A stretch of DNA of 64,000 nucleotides from an uncultured Bacteroidia bacterium (GCA_902774295.1 CACYHP010000004.1:1-64000); one strand, 5' to 3'; positions 15,985 through 25,362 are shown, numbered from the stretch's first letter. Numbers and translations: made by a program. Notes: a model not told the origin generated them from the letters alone.

Positions 15985-17099
15985 AGAGATTTATAGATAG
16001 AATTAAGAAGTTTTCCGACGGTTTCGTTGGAAAACTTTTTTATTACGCCTTCGCGAAGGGCAGTGGCATCGTAGTTTTGATATGTCTGCAGCATAGTTTC
16101 CATCGCCTCGGCAAGCTTTTCAGGGTCTTGAGGAGGGACGAGGATGCCGTTGCTTTCGTTAACGATCTCAGGTATCCCGCCGACATTGGTGCTCACTACA
16201 GGCAACCCGCAGGCAAAGGCTTCAAGCAGTACGACACCCTGGGTTTCGTAGTTGCTTGAAAGCACAAGGAAATCACCGGAAGCTAATTCATCTATCAGTT
16301 GCTGACCTTCCAAAACACCTGTAAACCTTATGTCTTCCTGATGCTTTAACTGCAAAGAATATTCTTTTATCATGTTAAAATCAATGCCATCGCCGATAAA
16401 AACACATTCAAAACTGATGTTTTTGCCTTCAAGAATTTGCAAAGCGTCGATTAAACCAGTGATGTTCTTGGATTTGTTTTCAAAACAGCTGATATGAACG
16501 ATTTTCGGTGTTGCATTGTGATGCTGTTTGGGCTTGAACACGTTGATATCCACGACATTAGGCACGATGACATAATTCTTGTTATTAAGCCCGTGGCCTT
16601 GCATCGCTTTGGCAAGGATATCGGTGACGGTGGTGACGGCAGATGCATGTTTTACAACGGTTTTCGTCAGTTTCTTTCTGAAAAATCCGCTGAAATCATT
16701 GCCGGGAAGGTAGCGTGACCAATGTTCCGTAATAATATAAGGTGTGCCGTGAATGATTTTGTGCCACCAAGCTATCAAACCGAGACGCGTGAGAACGTGG
16801 ACATGGATGATGTCCGGCTTCGGCAGACGTTTCAGAGCTTTTCTATTTGCTCTAAAAAATCTTAATAAAGAAAGAATCTTAGATTTAGATTGTTTGTAAT
16901 AAACACGTATCGTGCGGACGTTATTTATGGTCTCGTCAACGATATCATATTGATTATCAGGGTGAACGTATATAACAGAAATGTCGTTGTACAAGGCTGC
17001 TGCCTCGGCATGACGCTGCACGAAGAGCCCGAGCATGGGGTCGTAGCAATGGGGATACCAGCGCGCCAGAAAAACGATATGTCTGCGCTCGTTGTTCAC
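15981..17099 (-). CDS. GT4-family glycosyltransferase
   Basis: 372 residues from GTG 17099, which shares its G with the lolA stop. GT-B fold: N-terminal FLARWYPHCYDPMLGLFVQRHAEA, DIIHVHVLTRLG, and the C-terminal nucleotide-sugar motif ETQGVVLLEAFACGLPVVST followed by NVGGIPEIV (the EX7E motif). Probably a retaining transferase for an envelope glycan; donor and acceptor are unknown. It ends the long parA-to-lolA run. Its 3' coding end also holds the terminator of the convergent lpxC. Confidence 0.88.
   Translation of the reverse strand: MNNERRHIVFLARWYPHCYDPMLGLFVQRHAEAAALYNDISVIYVHPDNQYDIVDETINNVRTIRVYYKQSKSKILSLLRFFRANRKALKRLPKPDIIHVHVLTRLGLIAWWHKIIHGTPYIITEHWSRYLPGNDFSGFFRKKLTKTVVKHASAVTTVTDILAKAMQGHGLNNKNYVIVPNVVDINVFKPKQHHNATPKIVHISCFENKSKNITGLIDALQILEGKNISFECVFIGDGIDFNMIKEYSLQLKHQEDIRFTGVLEGQQLIDELASGDFLVLSSNYETQGVVLLEAFACGLPVVSTNVGGIPEIVNESNGILVPPQDPEKLAEAMETMLQTYQNYDATALREGVIKKFSNETVGKLLNSIYKSL
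16008..16042 (+). terminator. terminator of lpxD-lpxC, inside the convergent gene
   Basis: 9 bp stem AAGTTTTCC (16008-16016) with GGAAAACTT (16029-16037), then a T-run. It lies 24 bases after the lpxC stop, within the antisense 3' end of the glycosyltransferase gene. Confidence 0.7.
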
Positions 17100-17722
17100 T
17101 ATCTCATGTCGATGATTTCCACGTCAGGGTAGTCGGCCTCATTGAAAGTGAAGAAACCGGCAGGCAGTTTCTGATTGGTGACGAATTTTGTTATATCGTA
17201 AACAAATTCGTTCTTGTTATGGTCGAAGACGTGCAAATCTTTGATTTCCAATGTTTTCTCGTCGATAGACACGACGATCTTTTCTATATTCTCATCGCCT
17301 GACAACGGCTTCACTTCGATTAGTTTATCACTTCCATTGTTGCTTTCGAGGAATTTTGCCGTGATGTTGTCGTAATAAGAGTTGATGATGGCGATAGGGG
17401 AGTTGCCTCCGTCTGAGTCGACTTCGCTAATCATAACCTCTTCAGCATCAGCGTTATAAGTCCAGGTGATACGACCGTCACAGATGATGTCCTGACCCAT
17501 GATATGCAGCTTGAAAGCCTTGTCTTGCAGGAAGCCAGAGCCTTCCATGGTCTCGTAGATGCCAGCTTCGGTGTTGATCATGCTGTAATTGAAAGCGATT
17601 TCGATGTTGTCGTATGATTTCAGCTTGTCAACGGCAGCTTTAAACATAGTCTCTGCATCCTGTGCCTTAAGGCTAAAACCTAATGTTAAGATACTGATTA
17701 TCAGTAAGAAATATCTTTTCAT
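17099..17722 (-). CDS. lolA: LolA-like outer-membrane lipoprotein carrier
   Basis: 207 residues. Signal peptide 1-20 (ending GFSLKAQD) for export to the periplasm. The body has the LolA half-barrel pattern: SYDNIEIAFNYSM, EGSGFLQDKAFKLHIMGQDIICDGRITWTYN is spread over the central strands, and a C-terminal LPAGFFTFNEADYPDVEIIDMR-type ending. LolA shuttles lipoproteins from the inner to the outer membrane. Located 5 bases after ftsK, in the order ftsK-lolA that is common in Bacteroidota. Confidence 0.88.
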   Translation of the reverse strand: MKRYFLLIISILTLGFSLKAQDAETMFKAAVDKLKSYDNIEIAFNYSMINTEAGIYETMEGSGFLQDKAFKLHIMGQDIICDGRITWTYNADAEEVMISEVDSDGGNSPIAIINSYYDNITAKFLESNNGSDKLIEVKPLSGDENIEKIVVSIDEKTLEIKDLHVFDHNKNEFVYDITKFVTNQKLPAGFFTFNEADYPDVEIIDMR

Positions 17723-17727
17723 GTCAA

Positions 17728-20262
17728 TTAAATAAATTCGTTGTTTTTAATATCGTTGTCTAAGTCGAGGTCTTTGAGGAACTGCTCGAGGGCGAACTCG
17801 GTAGCCACTTTCACTTCACGTTGTTTACTGCCTGCGAACGGGCCCACGATGCCTGCTTTCTCGAGCTGGTCGATGATACGTCCCGCACGGTTGTAGCCGA
17901 GTTTCAGCTTACGCTGCAGCATTGATGTCGAACCTTGTTGAGTCTGCACCACGATACGTGCTGCGTCTTCGAAGAGAGGGTCTCGTTCGTTCGGGTCCAT
18001 GGCATCTTTCGAGCCGCCTTCTTCCTGTTCGTCCGGGCAGTCGGGGAGGAGGTAGGCGTCTTCATAGCCTCGCTGCTCACCGATGTAGTCGCATATCGCC
18101 TCGACTTCAGGCGTGTCGATGAACGGACACTGCAGACGCACCAGGTCCTGGCCTGTCGACATAAGCATATCACCGCGTCCGACGAGCTGTTCGGCGCCGT
18201 TGCTGTCCAAGATGGTGGCTGAGTCGACGCGCGAGATGACGCGGAATGCGATACGTGCAGGGAAGTTAGCCTTGATGGTACCTGTGATGATCTTCACTGA
18301 AGGACGCTGCGTTGCGATGATGAGGTGGATACCGATAGCACGCGCCAGCTGTGCCAGACGTGCGATAGGGCCTTCCACTTCACGGCCTGCCGTCATGATG
18401 AGGTCAGCGAACTCATCGACGACGAGCACGATGTATGGCATGAAGTGATGACCGTCGTTCGGGTTGAGACGGCGGCTCACAAACTTTTCGTTATATTCCT
18501 TGATGTTACGCACACCGGCGTCTTTCATGAGCTCGTAACGGTTGTCCATCTCGATGCACAAGGAGTTGAGCGTGCGCACGACCTTTCTTACGTCGGTGAT
18601 GATGGCGTCTTCGGCATCCGGCAGCTTGGCGAGATAATGACGCTCGATCTTACGGTAAAGGCTCAACTCAACCTTCTTCGGGTCGACGAGGATGAACTTC
18701 AGCTCGGCAGGGTGTTTGCTGTACAGCAACGATGCTATAATAGCGTTGAGACCCACAGACTTACCTTGTCCTGTAGCACCAGCCATCAGGATATGCGGCA
18801 TCTTGGCAAGGTCGGCGACGTAACTCTCGTTTTGGATGGTCTTTCCGATTCCGAACGGCAATGCAAAGCCGCTCTTTTGGAACTTCTCCGAGCCTATGAT
18901 GGTACGCATCGACACTGTCTGCGGCTTCTTGTTAGGTACCTCGATACCGACGGTGCCCTTGCCCGGGATAGGAGCGATGATACGGATTCCCAACGCGGCA
19001 AGGCTGAGCGCGATATCGTCCTGCAATCCTTTGATCTTAGAGATTCTGACGCCTGCAGCAGGCACTATCTCATACAAAGTGACAGTAGGACCGATAGTGG
19101 CCTTAATCTTATCAATTTCAATAGAATAGTTGGCGAGGGTGTCGACGATACGTTTCTTGTTGGCTTCAAGCTCCTCACGGTCAACGCCGTTGTCTTCGTC
19201 GCCATAGTCTTTAAGCAGGTCGAGAGGCGGAAGTTTGAAGTCTGAAAGCTCGAGTTTCGGGTCGTAAGAAGTGTCTAGACCGAAATGCTCGCCGTTTTCC
19301 TTGACCTGTTTCTCCTCAGTCTGCTCGGTGATTTCCATCTCTACCTCATCAGCTTTTGCCGGTATCTCTTCAGGCTCGATTTCAACAGGTACCTCATCTT
19401 CCTTATGCTTTTTGATGACAGTTATCTCAACTTCCTCATCTTCGTCTTCATCTTCATCAATATCCTTATCTTCGTCGTCTTTTTCATCATCAAAACCATC
19501 GGTAAGATCAATTTCTGTAGGCTTTTCCTGATTTATTGGCCGATTGAGAGGTCTGTTGACGACAGGCTCCGGCTCTTCTTCGTATGCCTCATCTTCATTC
19601 GCAGGGATAATGCTACTTTCTTTCTTCTTTAAGAAATCAAATTTTATGTTGAAAGTGAAGAAAACATATAGGAAAGCTGTGAATACCAGTAACAAAATGA
19701 CGCCTATTGTGCCAATGTACATCTGTGTATAAGCGAAACATTTGTAACCTATGAGGCCGTAGTATTTCCAGTTGCTCATGACGCCGTTGTCAAGAATAAG
19801 GGCTAGGAAAATAGGCACCCAAAGGACAAAAATAAGACCGTATTTCCAAAGAGTCCAGCCTTTGATGAACGATTTGTTGCACATCAAGCTGACGCCGAGT
19901 AATCCGATGAGGAAAATGATATAAGCAGTTCCCAAACCGAACATATTAAGACTCATTTCTTCCCCTAAATAGTTGAGCCACTTGCCTTTAGGCTCCAAGC
20001 CGAGATAAGGGCAAGCGAAGGCGATAAGCAGGAATACGCTTATCAGGAAAATCAGGATGCCGAAGCAGATCCTGCCACGTCCATTGTGTTCTTTGCGGCG
20101 TTTGGCGACTTTGCTTTCTGGTTTTTTCGTCGCCTTGAGCTTGATGGGTTTCTCAACCTTTTTTTCAGACTTTTCTACAGTCTTTTTTACAGGTTTCGCC
20201 ACCTCATCCTTAAAAACAACAGGGGTCGGTTGAACTCTAAGTCTATTCTTGTTTTCTGTCAT
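17728..20262 (-). CDS. ftsK: FtsK/SpoIIIE DNA translocase
   Basis: 844 residues. Basic N-terminus, four transmembrane helices at about 64-86, 107-127, 139-157 and 180-202, then a strongly acidic linker (about 240-330, runs of D and E) in place of the long Pro/Gln linker of E. coli. The motor follows: alpha domain near 400, Walker A GATGQGKSVGLN, Walker B YIVLVVDEFADL, and RPSVKIITGTIKANFPARIA. The C-terminal gamma winged helix (SMLQRKLKLGYNRAGRI) reads polar KOPS-like sites. It pumps chromosome ends through the closing septum. Confidence 0.96.
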   Translation of the reverse strand: MTENKNRLRVQPTPVVFKDEVAKPVKKTVEKSEKKVEKPIKLKATKKPESKVAKRRKEHNGRGRICFGILIFLISVFLLIAFACPYLGLEPKGKWLNYLGEEMSLNMFGLGTAYIIFLIGLLGVSLMCNKSFIKGWTLWKYGLIFVLWVPIFLALILDNGVMSNWKYYGLIGYKCFAYTQMYIGTIGVILLLVFTAFLYVFFTFNIKFDFLKKKESSIIPANEDEAYEEEPEPVVNRPLNRPINQEKPTEIDLTDGFDDEKDDEDKDIDEDEDEDEEVEITVIKKHKEDEVPVEIEPEEIPAKADEVEMEITEQTEEKQVKENGEHFGLDTSYDPKLELSDFKLPPLDLLKDYGDEDNGVDREELEANKKRIVDTLANYSIEIDKIKATIGPTVTLYEIVPAAGVRISKIKGLQDDIALSLAALGIRIIAPIPGKGTVGIEVPNKKPQTVSMRTIIGSEKFQKSGFALPFGIGKTIQNESYVADLAKMPHILMAGATGQGKSVGLNAIIASLLYSKHPAELKFILVDPKKVELSLYRKIERHYLAKLPDAEDAIITDVRKVVRTLNSLCIEMDNRYELMKDAGVRNIKEYNEKFVSRRLNPNDGHHFMPYIVLVVDEFADLIMTAGREVEGPIARLAQLARAIGIHLIIATQRPSVKIITGTIKANFPARIAFRVISRVDSATILDSNGAEQLVGRGDMLMSTGQDLVRLQCPFIDTPEVEAICDYIGEQRGYEDAYLLPDCPDEQEEGGSKDAMDPNERDPLFEDAARIVVQTQQGSTSMLQRKLKLGYNRAGRIIDQLEKAGIVGPFAGSKQREVKVATEFALEQFLKDLDLDNDIKNNEFI

Positions 20263-20268
20263 TTTCTG

Positions 20269-21783
20269 TTATTTTGGAAATTTGAATAATCTGTTCCAAC
20301 GAATCTTGCCGTATGTGCTATCCTTTGAGAACCAGACAAATAGCGGTTTTCCAACGATATGATCAACAGGCACATAACCCCAGAAGCGTGAGTCCTGAGA
20401 GTTGTGACGGTTGTCGCCCATCATCCAGTAATAGTCCATTCCGAAAGTATATTCGTCAGTTTCATTTCCATTAATATAAATCTTATTGTCCTTGATTGTC
20501 AATGTGTTATGTTCGTATGCCGTGATGCAGCGTTCGTAAAGCGCTATGTTTTCAGGAGTGATTTTTACGGTGACGCCTTCCTGTGGAATCACAATAGGTC
20601 CGAAGTTGTCGACGTTCCATTTGAAATGCAGGGTGTCGTTAGGGAATATCTCTTGCGAAACCTCAGTGCCGGCAGGCGATACGACCTTTGTCACCTCGGT
20701 CACGAACGACTGTTTTGCGAACTCTTGGGCTGTCGTGGCGTTCATATTCAGGATGAACTCGTTAGCGACAGGGGTCCTATATCCCTCATAGATGCCGTAT
20801 CTTTCCAAAATCTTAGGATTTAAGCTGTTACCGTTGATTTTTACAAGATAATTATGTTGCATAAATGGCGGCTGATAGCCCATCTCGCCGTTGATATACA
20901 CCACTCCGTCGATGATTTGGAGGGTGTCGCCAGGCAAGGCGATGAGGCGTTTTACATAGTTCTCGCGCTTATCAACAGGTCGGGTGATGATTCTGCCGAA
21001 GTTGGCTTTGTCGTTGTTGACACGTTCTCTGCCGTATCTTCTAACTAACTGATAATAAGTGACATTGCTCTGATATACCTCGCTCACGGTATCGCCAGCA
21101 GGGAAGTTGAACACTATAGGGTCGTTGCGTTTGATGCTGCTGAAGCCAGGCAAGCGCCAGTAACCGCATTGTGGCCATTCGATGTATGACTTCATCGTTT
21201 TTGACCAAGGCATGGTGTGATGCACAAACGGGAAGCTGAGCGGCGTGTTGGGGAAGCGTGGTCCGTAGCCTATCTTGCTCACGAGGAGGTAGTCGCCGGT
21301 CATGAGGGTGCCTTCCATACTTGACGACGGGATGGTGTACATCTCGAAGAGGAAAGTCCTGATAATCAATGCGGCGAACACTGCCCAGAGGATGGAGTCG
21401 AGCCAGTCGCGCACCCAGCCTTTAGGTGGACGTACCGTCGTTCTCGGATCGTGATATGTCACGTTTTTCTTGCTCAAAATCGGGAAATAGACGTAAGGGA
21501 AGAAGCCCGCAGCCACGATTTCACCGACGCTGAATCTGTTGTAGCATTTAGCCAACTCGATGAACATCAGAAATGCCATGAAAGTGTTGATATATGGGAA
21601 TATCAGCAAAACATAGCACCACCATTTATTCCATCCTATGATTCTTGATAAGATATAAAGGTTGTAATAAGGGATGAAAGCGGTGCTTTTGCTGTATCCG
21701 GCGCCCTCATAGAATTTGTAGCAGAACGCTGCACAGATTGAAAAAACAAATGGTAAAAGCAATATTGTTATCAGCATATTCAT
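20269..21783 (-). CDS. lepB: signal peptidase I with N-terminal DUF5684-like membrane domain
   Basis: 504 residues, longer than the classical enzyme. The first 110 residues hold several membrane segments with IPYYNLYILSRIIGWNKWW, typical of DUF5684. A transmembrane helix near 130-150 then leads into the peptidase: catalytic serine in YTIPSSSMEGTLMTGDYLLV, catalytic lysine in YVKRLIALPGDTLQI, and the late box MMGDNRHNSQDSRFWGYV. The long insert between the boxes is usual in Bacteroidota. It removes signal peptides at the outer face of the inner membrane. It overlaps the dapB stop by 4 bases. Confidence 0.93.
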   Translation of the reverse strand: MNMLITILLLPFVFSICAAFCYKFYEGAGYSKSTAFIPYYNLYILSRIIGWNKWWCYVLLIFPYINTFMAFLMFIELAKCYNRFSVGEIVAAGFFPYVYFPILSKKNVTYHDPRTTVRPPKGWVRDWLDSILWAVFAALIIRTFLFEMYTIPSSSMEGTLMTGDYLLVSKIGYGPRFPNTPLSFPFVHHTMPWSKTMKSYIEWPQCGYWRLPGFSSIKRNDPIVFNFPAGDTVSEVYQSNVTYYQLVRRYGRERVNNDKANFGRIITRPVDKRENYVKRLIALPGDTLQIIDGVVYINGEMGYQPPFMQHNYLVKINGNSLNPKILERYGIYEGYRTPVANEFILNMNATTAQEFAKQSFVTEVTKVVSPAGTEVSQEIFPNDTLHFKWNVDNFGPIVIPQEGVTVKITPENIALYERCITAYEHNTLTIKDNKIYINGNETDEYTFGMDYYWMMGDNRHNSQDSRFWGYVPVDHIVGKPLFVWFSKDSTYGKIRWNRLFKFPK

Positions 21784-22502
21784 AATAAATCCTCCATTGT
21801 ATAAATTCCTTTTTTATTCTGTATAAACTCTGCGGCGATGACGGCGCCGGTGGCGAATCCTTTGCGGCTGAACGCCTCGTGGCGCAGTGTTATCTCGTCG
21901 CAGTCTGACAACGCCTTGATTTCATGGATGCCGAACACTTCACCTTCCCTGATGGCATTGACTCTCAGCATCTTGGCATCGTCATTCAAAGGTTCGTCTT
22001 CGTCGTCAAGCATCCAATATTCGTAATTTTCGTTGTTGTCGATGATGTCCTCGGCAAGTTTTATCGCTGTCCCGCTTGGCTTGTCGAGCTTATGGATATG
22101 ATGCGTTTCTGTGATATCTAACTGATAGTCATATTTTTGAGCGAATCTTGCCATTTCTTTATTCAGTTTAAAGACAAAATTCATCCCGATGCTGAAGTTA
22201 GGCGCATAAAACAGCGTATGACCCTCATTCTTGCAGCGGCTGCTGATTTCGTCGAGGTGCTCGTACCATCCGGTGGTGCCGATGACCATCGGGATGTCAA
22301 GCTCAAAGCATTTCTCGATGTTGGCGATGGCGGTGGCAGGTGTGCTGAACTCTATCACCACGTCGCAATCGGCGATGCCGTCGATGTTGTAGTACCAGTC
22401 CTGCTCGGTGTCGATGCGATATACCACCTCATGCCCGCGCTGTAGAGCTATCTGCTCCACCTCGTGACCCATCTTGCCATATCCAAGTATTACTATTCTC
22501 AT
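21780..22502 (-). CDS. dapB: 4-hydroxy-tetrahydrodipicolinate reductase
   Basis: 240 residues. N-terminal nucleotide-binding start MRIVILGYGKMGHEVEQIA, VVIEFSTPATAI, and the active-site segment ETHHIHKLDKPSGTAIKLAE with the conserved His and Lys. It makes tetrahydrodipicolinate for lysine and diaminopimelate, hence peptidoglycan. It starts immediately after the DUF5683 stop and overlaps lepB by 4 bases. Confidence 0.95.
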   Translation of the reverse strand: MRIVILGYGKMGHEVEQIALQRGHEVVYRIDTEQDWYYNIDGIADCDVVIEFSTPATAIANIEKCFELDIPMVIGTTGWYEHLDEISSRCKNEGHTLFYAPNFSIGMNFVFKLNKEMARFAQKYDYQLDITETHHIHKLDKPSGTAIKLAEDIIDNNENYEYWMLDDEDEPLNDDAKMLRVNAIREGEVFGIHEIKALSDCDEITLRHEAFSRKGFATGAVIAAEFIQNKKGIYTMEDLL

Positions 22503-23087
22503 CTAAAAATTCAGTTTCAATGTTAATCCTAAAGTGTTTCCGTGTCCGAAATTAACCTCATTTATCGGGTTGAACTGCGGCTCAACGTGTAATGTCAGGT
22601 CGTCGCCCACGTCATAATAGAAGAAGTGGGCGTCGACGTTGGCGTCGATGATCTGAAGTATGTACCACGCTGCCGTGATGATCCAGCTGAGCTCCATGTT
22701 GCCGCGATAATAGTCACGCAAGGTGATGAGGTTGTCTTCGGTATATTTCTTCGATTCGTCGATGGCATCTTGGCTGACGTCGGTTTTGATACCCATCTTG
22801 TAGTCGTAGGCATCTCTGTAAAGACGATAATCTTTGCCGTTTCTGATGGCGAAATATGTCGTCACGCCGAAGCCTGCATAAACTATCGGCATCTTCCAAT
22901 ATTTGTGGTTGTAAGCCTGTCCGGCGCCCGGGATGAGGGCGAGCAGTGTGGCTTTTTTCGGACTGTGGCTGCTTTTGATGCTTGCGGTCTGGACAGGGTC
23001 ATCCTGCGTCAAGATAATGGTGTCTTGAGCTTTGATGCCTTGCCATGCAAGTGTAAGTAATATCAATAACAGTCCTAACCGTTTCAT
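22503..23087 (-). CDS. DUF5683 family protein
   Basis: 194 residues from ATG 23087; a TTG two codons earlier overlaps the parB stop. Signal peptide 1-20 (WQGIKAQD). Then SPKKATLLALIPGAGQAYNHKYWKMPIVYAGFG, which is the DUF5683 core, two hydrophobic segments (about 60-80 and 135-155) and a short aromatic-rich tail. Function unknown. The parA-parB-DUF5683-dapB-lepB order is conserved in Bacteroidales, so it may act in envelope or division processes. Confidence 0.85.
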   Translation of the reverse strand: MKRLGLLLILLTLAWQGIKAQDTIILTQDDPVQTASIKSSHSPKKATLLALIPGAGQAYNHKYWKMPIVYAGFGVTTYFAIRNGKDYRLYRDAYDYKMGIKTDVSQDAIDESKKYTEDNLITLRDYYRGNMELSWIITAAWYILQIIDANVDAHFFYYDVGDDLTLHVEPQFNPINEVNFGHGNTLGLTLKLNF

Positions 23088-23089
23088 TA

Positions 23090-23974
23090 TCAATTGCCTT
23101 TGTTTATGAAGTCGATGAGTCTTTCAAACTCTTCGTCGTTTTTGAAGTTGAATGTCAGAGAGCCTTTGCCTTTGCCGTTGCGACTAACTTTCACACCCAT
23201 CTTGAGGGCTTTTGCCAATGTCTCTGCTTGTATCTTATAGCTCTCCGGGAGTACGTCTTTTTGTTTCTTCACCGGCGTTTGTTCGCGAGCCAGCATCTCC
23301 ACCTGACGTACGCTAAGGTCTTCGTCGATGATGCGTTTCAAGATGATGAGCTGCTTTGACTTGTCGTTGATGTTGATCAAAGCCTTGGCGTGTCCCATTG
23401 TGATATATCCGTCACGGATGGCGATCTGGATCTCTGCCGGAAGCTTCAGCAATCTCAGGAAGTTGGCCACTGTTGAGCGGTCTTTGCCTACTTTCTCGGA
23501 AAGCTGGTCTTGGGTGAGCTTGCATTCTTCGAGCAGTCTTTGATAAGAAATCGCCACTTCTATGGCGTTGAGGTTCTCACGGTGTATATTCTCGATGAGT
23601 GCCATCTCGAGCATCTGCTCGTCGTTAGCCACGCGGATGAACACCGGGATGGTCTTGAGTCCTGCCATCTTGGATGCGCGCAGACGGCGTTCGCCGGAGA
23701 TGAGCTGGTATTTGTCGTAGCCCATCTTGCGCACTGTCACAGGCTGGATGACGCCTTGGTTTTTTATCGATTCCGTGAGCTCGTTGAGCGATGTCTCGTC
23801 GAAGTCGGTTCTCGGCTGGAACGGGTTCGTCTCGATTTTTTCTATATCAATCTGTGCTATGGCGCCCGCCACATAGTTGCCTGAGATGTCTACTGAAGTG
23901 ATGTCCGTCTCAGGACTTTGCAATATGGCGTCGAGGCCGCGACCGAGTCCTCTTTTCTTATTTGGTGTTGTCAT
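23090..23974 (-). CDS. parB: chromosome partitioning protein ParB
   Basis: 294 residues. N-terminal GLGRGLDAIL (ParA-activating tail), the CTPase/clamp boxes NPFQPRTDFDE and SGERRLRASKMAGLKTIPV, ENIHRENLNAIEVA, and the helix-turn-helix LSEKVGKDRSTVANFLRLLKLP followed by ITMGHAKALI. The C-terminal dimer domain ends FERLIDFINKGN. ParB loads on parS sites near the origin, so the window may lie near the replication origin, but I found no perfect parS palindrome here. It starts 6 bases after parA. Confidence 0.95.
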   Translation of the reverse strand: MTTPNKKRGLGRGLDAILQSPETDITSVDISGNYVAGAIAQIDIEKIETNPFQPRTDFDETSLNELTESIKNQGVIQPVTVRKMGYDKYQLISGERRLRASKMAGLKTIPVFIRVANDEQMLEMALIENIHRENLNAIEVAISYQRLLEECKLTQDQLSEKVGKDRSTVANFLRLLKLPAEIQIAIRDGYITMGHAKALININDKSKQLIILKRIIDEDLSVRQVEMLAREQTPVKKQKDVLPESYKIQAETLAKALKMGVKVSRNGKGKGSLTFNFKNDEEFERLIDFINKGN

Positions 23975-23980
23975 TTTTCC

Positions 23981-24745
23981 TTATATGTTACGTTCTATAA
24001 TCTCGCGTGCAAGGTTGATGTAGTTGATGGCTCCGCTGCTTGCCGCGTCATGCATGATGATGGGCTGTCCGAAGCTCGGCGCCTCGCTGAGACGTGTGTT
24101 CACGTTGATGATGGTGTCGAACACCATGGTCTGGAAATGCGTCTTGACTTCATCCACCACCTGCTTGGAGATGCGTGTGCGGCTGTCGAACATCGTCAAC
24201 AGTATGCCTTCAATGTCGAGGTCTTGGTTGAAGCGTGACTGCACTATTTTGATGGTGTTGAGTAGCTTGCCGAGGCCTTCGAGTGCGAAATATTGGCATT
24301 GCACTGGGATTATCACCGAGTCGGCGGCTGTCAGCGAGTTGACGGTGATGAGACCGAGCGACGGCGAGCAGTCGATGATGATGAAGTCGTATTCGTCTCT
24401 GATAGGGGCGAGGCAGTTACGCATCATCTGCTCGCGTTGCGGCACGTTGATGATTTCTATCTCAGCGCCCACGAGGTCGATATGTGCCGGCAGAAGGAAC
24501 AGGTTCGGTGTCTCCGTTTCCTTTATTATCGTACGCGGGTCGATGTGGTCGATGATGCATTCGTATATGCTTGCGTCGATGGTTTTCGGGTCAAAGCCCA
24601 CGCCCGATGTGGCGTTAGCCTGAGGGTCAGCGTCGATGAGTAATGTCTTGTGCTCCAACACTGCCAGACTTGCCGCCAGGTTAATCGCGGTGGTCGTTTT
24701 GCCTACACCGCCCTTCTGATTTGCTATCGCGATAATCTTTCCCAT
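23981..24745 (-). CDS. parA: chromosome partitioning ATPase ParA
   Basis: 254 residues. Deviant Walker A KGGVGKTTTAINLAASLA with the signature lysine, LLIDADPQANATSGVG, and IIIDCSPSLGLIT as Walker B. Soj-type chromosomal ParA that forms ATP-dependent dimers on DNA and moves ParB-parS complexes. First gene of the run; a TAnnTTTG promoter lies 31 bases upstream. Confidence 0.96.
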   Translation of the reverse strand: MGKIIAIANQKGGVGKTTTAINLAASLAVLEHKTLLIDADPQANATSGVGFDPKTIDASIYECIIDHIDPRTIIKETETPNLFLLPAHIDLVGAEIEIINVPQREQMMRNCLAPIRDEYDFIIIDCSPSLGLITVNSLTAADSVIIPVQCQYFALEGLGKLLNTIKIVQSRFNQDLDIEGILLTMFDSRTRISKQVVDEVKTHFQTMVFDTIINVNTRLSEAPSFGQPIIMHDAASSGAINYINLAREIIERNI

Positions 24746-24775
24746 TGCTAAAAAATATGTATTAATTCAAACGTA

Positions 24776-24783
24776 CAAAGATA
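24776..24783 (-). promoter_or_regulatory. -7 box (TATCTTTG) of the parA operon
   Basis: CAAAGATA on the plus strand, 31 bases before the parA ATG. Confidence 0.74.
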
Positions 24784-24832
24784 CGGAATATTTTCGAAAT
24801 ACTTATATTATTTTTAAATAATTATGAACAAT

Positions 24833-24864
24833 AAAAAATCCCGATAACATAATCATTATCGGGA
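24833..24864 (-). terminator. terminator of the DUF3276 gene
   Basis: 9 bp stem TCCCGATAA / TTATCGGGA with an 8-base loop. The A-run at 24833-24838 gives the T-run on the minus strand. It lies after four heptad repeats that follow the DUF3276 stop. Confidence 0.85.
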
Positions 24865-24871
24865 CTTTTAT

Positions 24872-24902
24872 CTTTAAACTTTAAACTCTAAACTCTAAAC
24901 TA
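24872..24902 (-). repeat. TTTAnnG heptad repeat beginning at the DUF3276 stop codon
   Basis: Read on the minus strand, the stop TAG (24902-24900) is followed at once by TTTAGAG, TTTAGAG, TTTAAAG, TTTAAAG. It sits between the stop codon and the terminator. Confidence 0.8.
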
Positions 24903-25265
24903 TTTTTTCTCGATGTCGTTGAACCAATCTTCGACATCGTCTTTCATCTCGCCTTCGTTTGGCTCGTCATAGCCTTTAGGCTCGTCGAAATAGCCTTCCG
25001 GATATTCGCCAGTCTCAATAAAATTAAGGGTTTCCTTAAGGGCGTTGGCAAATTTCTCGAAGTCTTCTTTGTAAAGGAATATTTTGTGTTTTTCATAGAA
25101 GAAGCGGTTCTGCTCATTGCTGAAACGGCGCTTGCTTTCTGTGATGGTGATGTATTTCTCATCGCCTCTTGTTGCTTTCACATCGAAAAAATATGTGCGT
25201 TTACCTGCACGTACCGGTCTCGAAAACAATTCCTCACGATTGTTCATCTTTTCATTTTCTTCCAT
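24900..25265 (-). CDS. DUF3276 / PUR-alpha-like nucleic-acid-binding protein
   Basis: 121 residues. One PUR repeat: SRPVRAGKRTYFFDVKATRGDEKYITITESKRRF, then FYEKHKIFLYKEDFEKFANALKETLNFI. The C-terminus is acidic (DEPNEGEMKDDVEDWFNDIEKK). Family members in Bacteroidota and spirochaetes bind single-stranded DNA or RNA; the cellular role is not settled. Monocistronic, divergent from the AraC regulator gene, with about 130 bases between the two starts. Confidence 0.88.
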   Translation of the reverse strand: MEENEKMNNREELFSRPVRAGKRTYFFDVKATRGDEKYITITESKRRFSNEQNRFFYEKHKIFLYKEDFEKFANALKETLNFIETGEYPEGYFDEPKGYDEPNEGEMKDDVEDWFNDIEKK

Positions 25266-25298
25266 ATTCTGTCTATTTTGATGTTAAAGAATTCGATG

Positions 25299-25306
25299 CA
25301 AAGATA
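25299..25306 (-). promoter_or_regulatory. -7 box (TATCTTTG) of the DUF3276 gene
   Basis: CAAAGATA on the plus strand, 34 bases before the ATG at 25265. Confidence 0.73.
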
Positions 25307-25362
25307 ATCGTTTTTTTGATATAATGATGTGTTTTTTTAAATTATTTTTAGTTATTTTTTTG

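Noticed and set aside
18325-19245. 306-codon open frame on the plus strand opposite ftsK
   Set aside because: It is a shadow of the ftsK reading frame; no family motif, no promoter and codon use follows from the complementary strand.
23090-24899. parS sites near parAB
   Set aside because: No copy of a TGTTnCACGTGnAACA-type palindrome was found in or around the genes.
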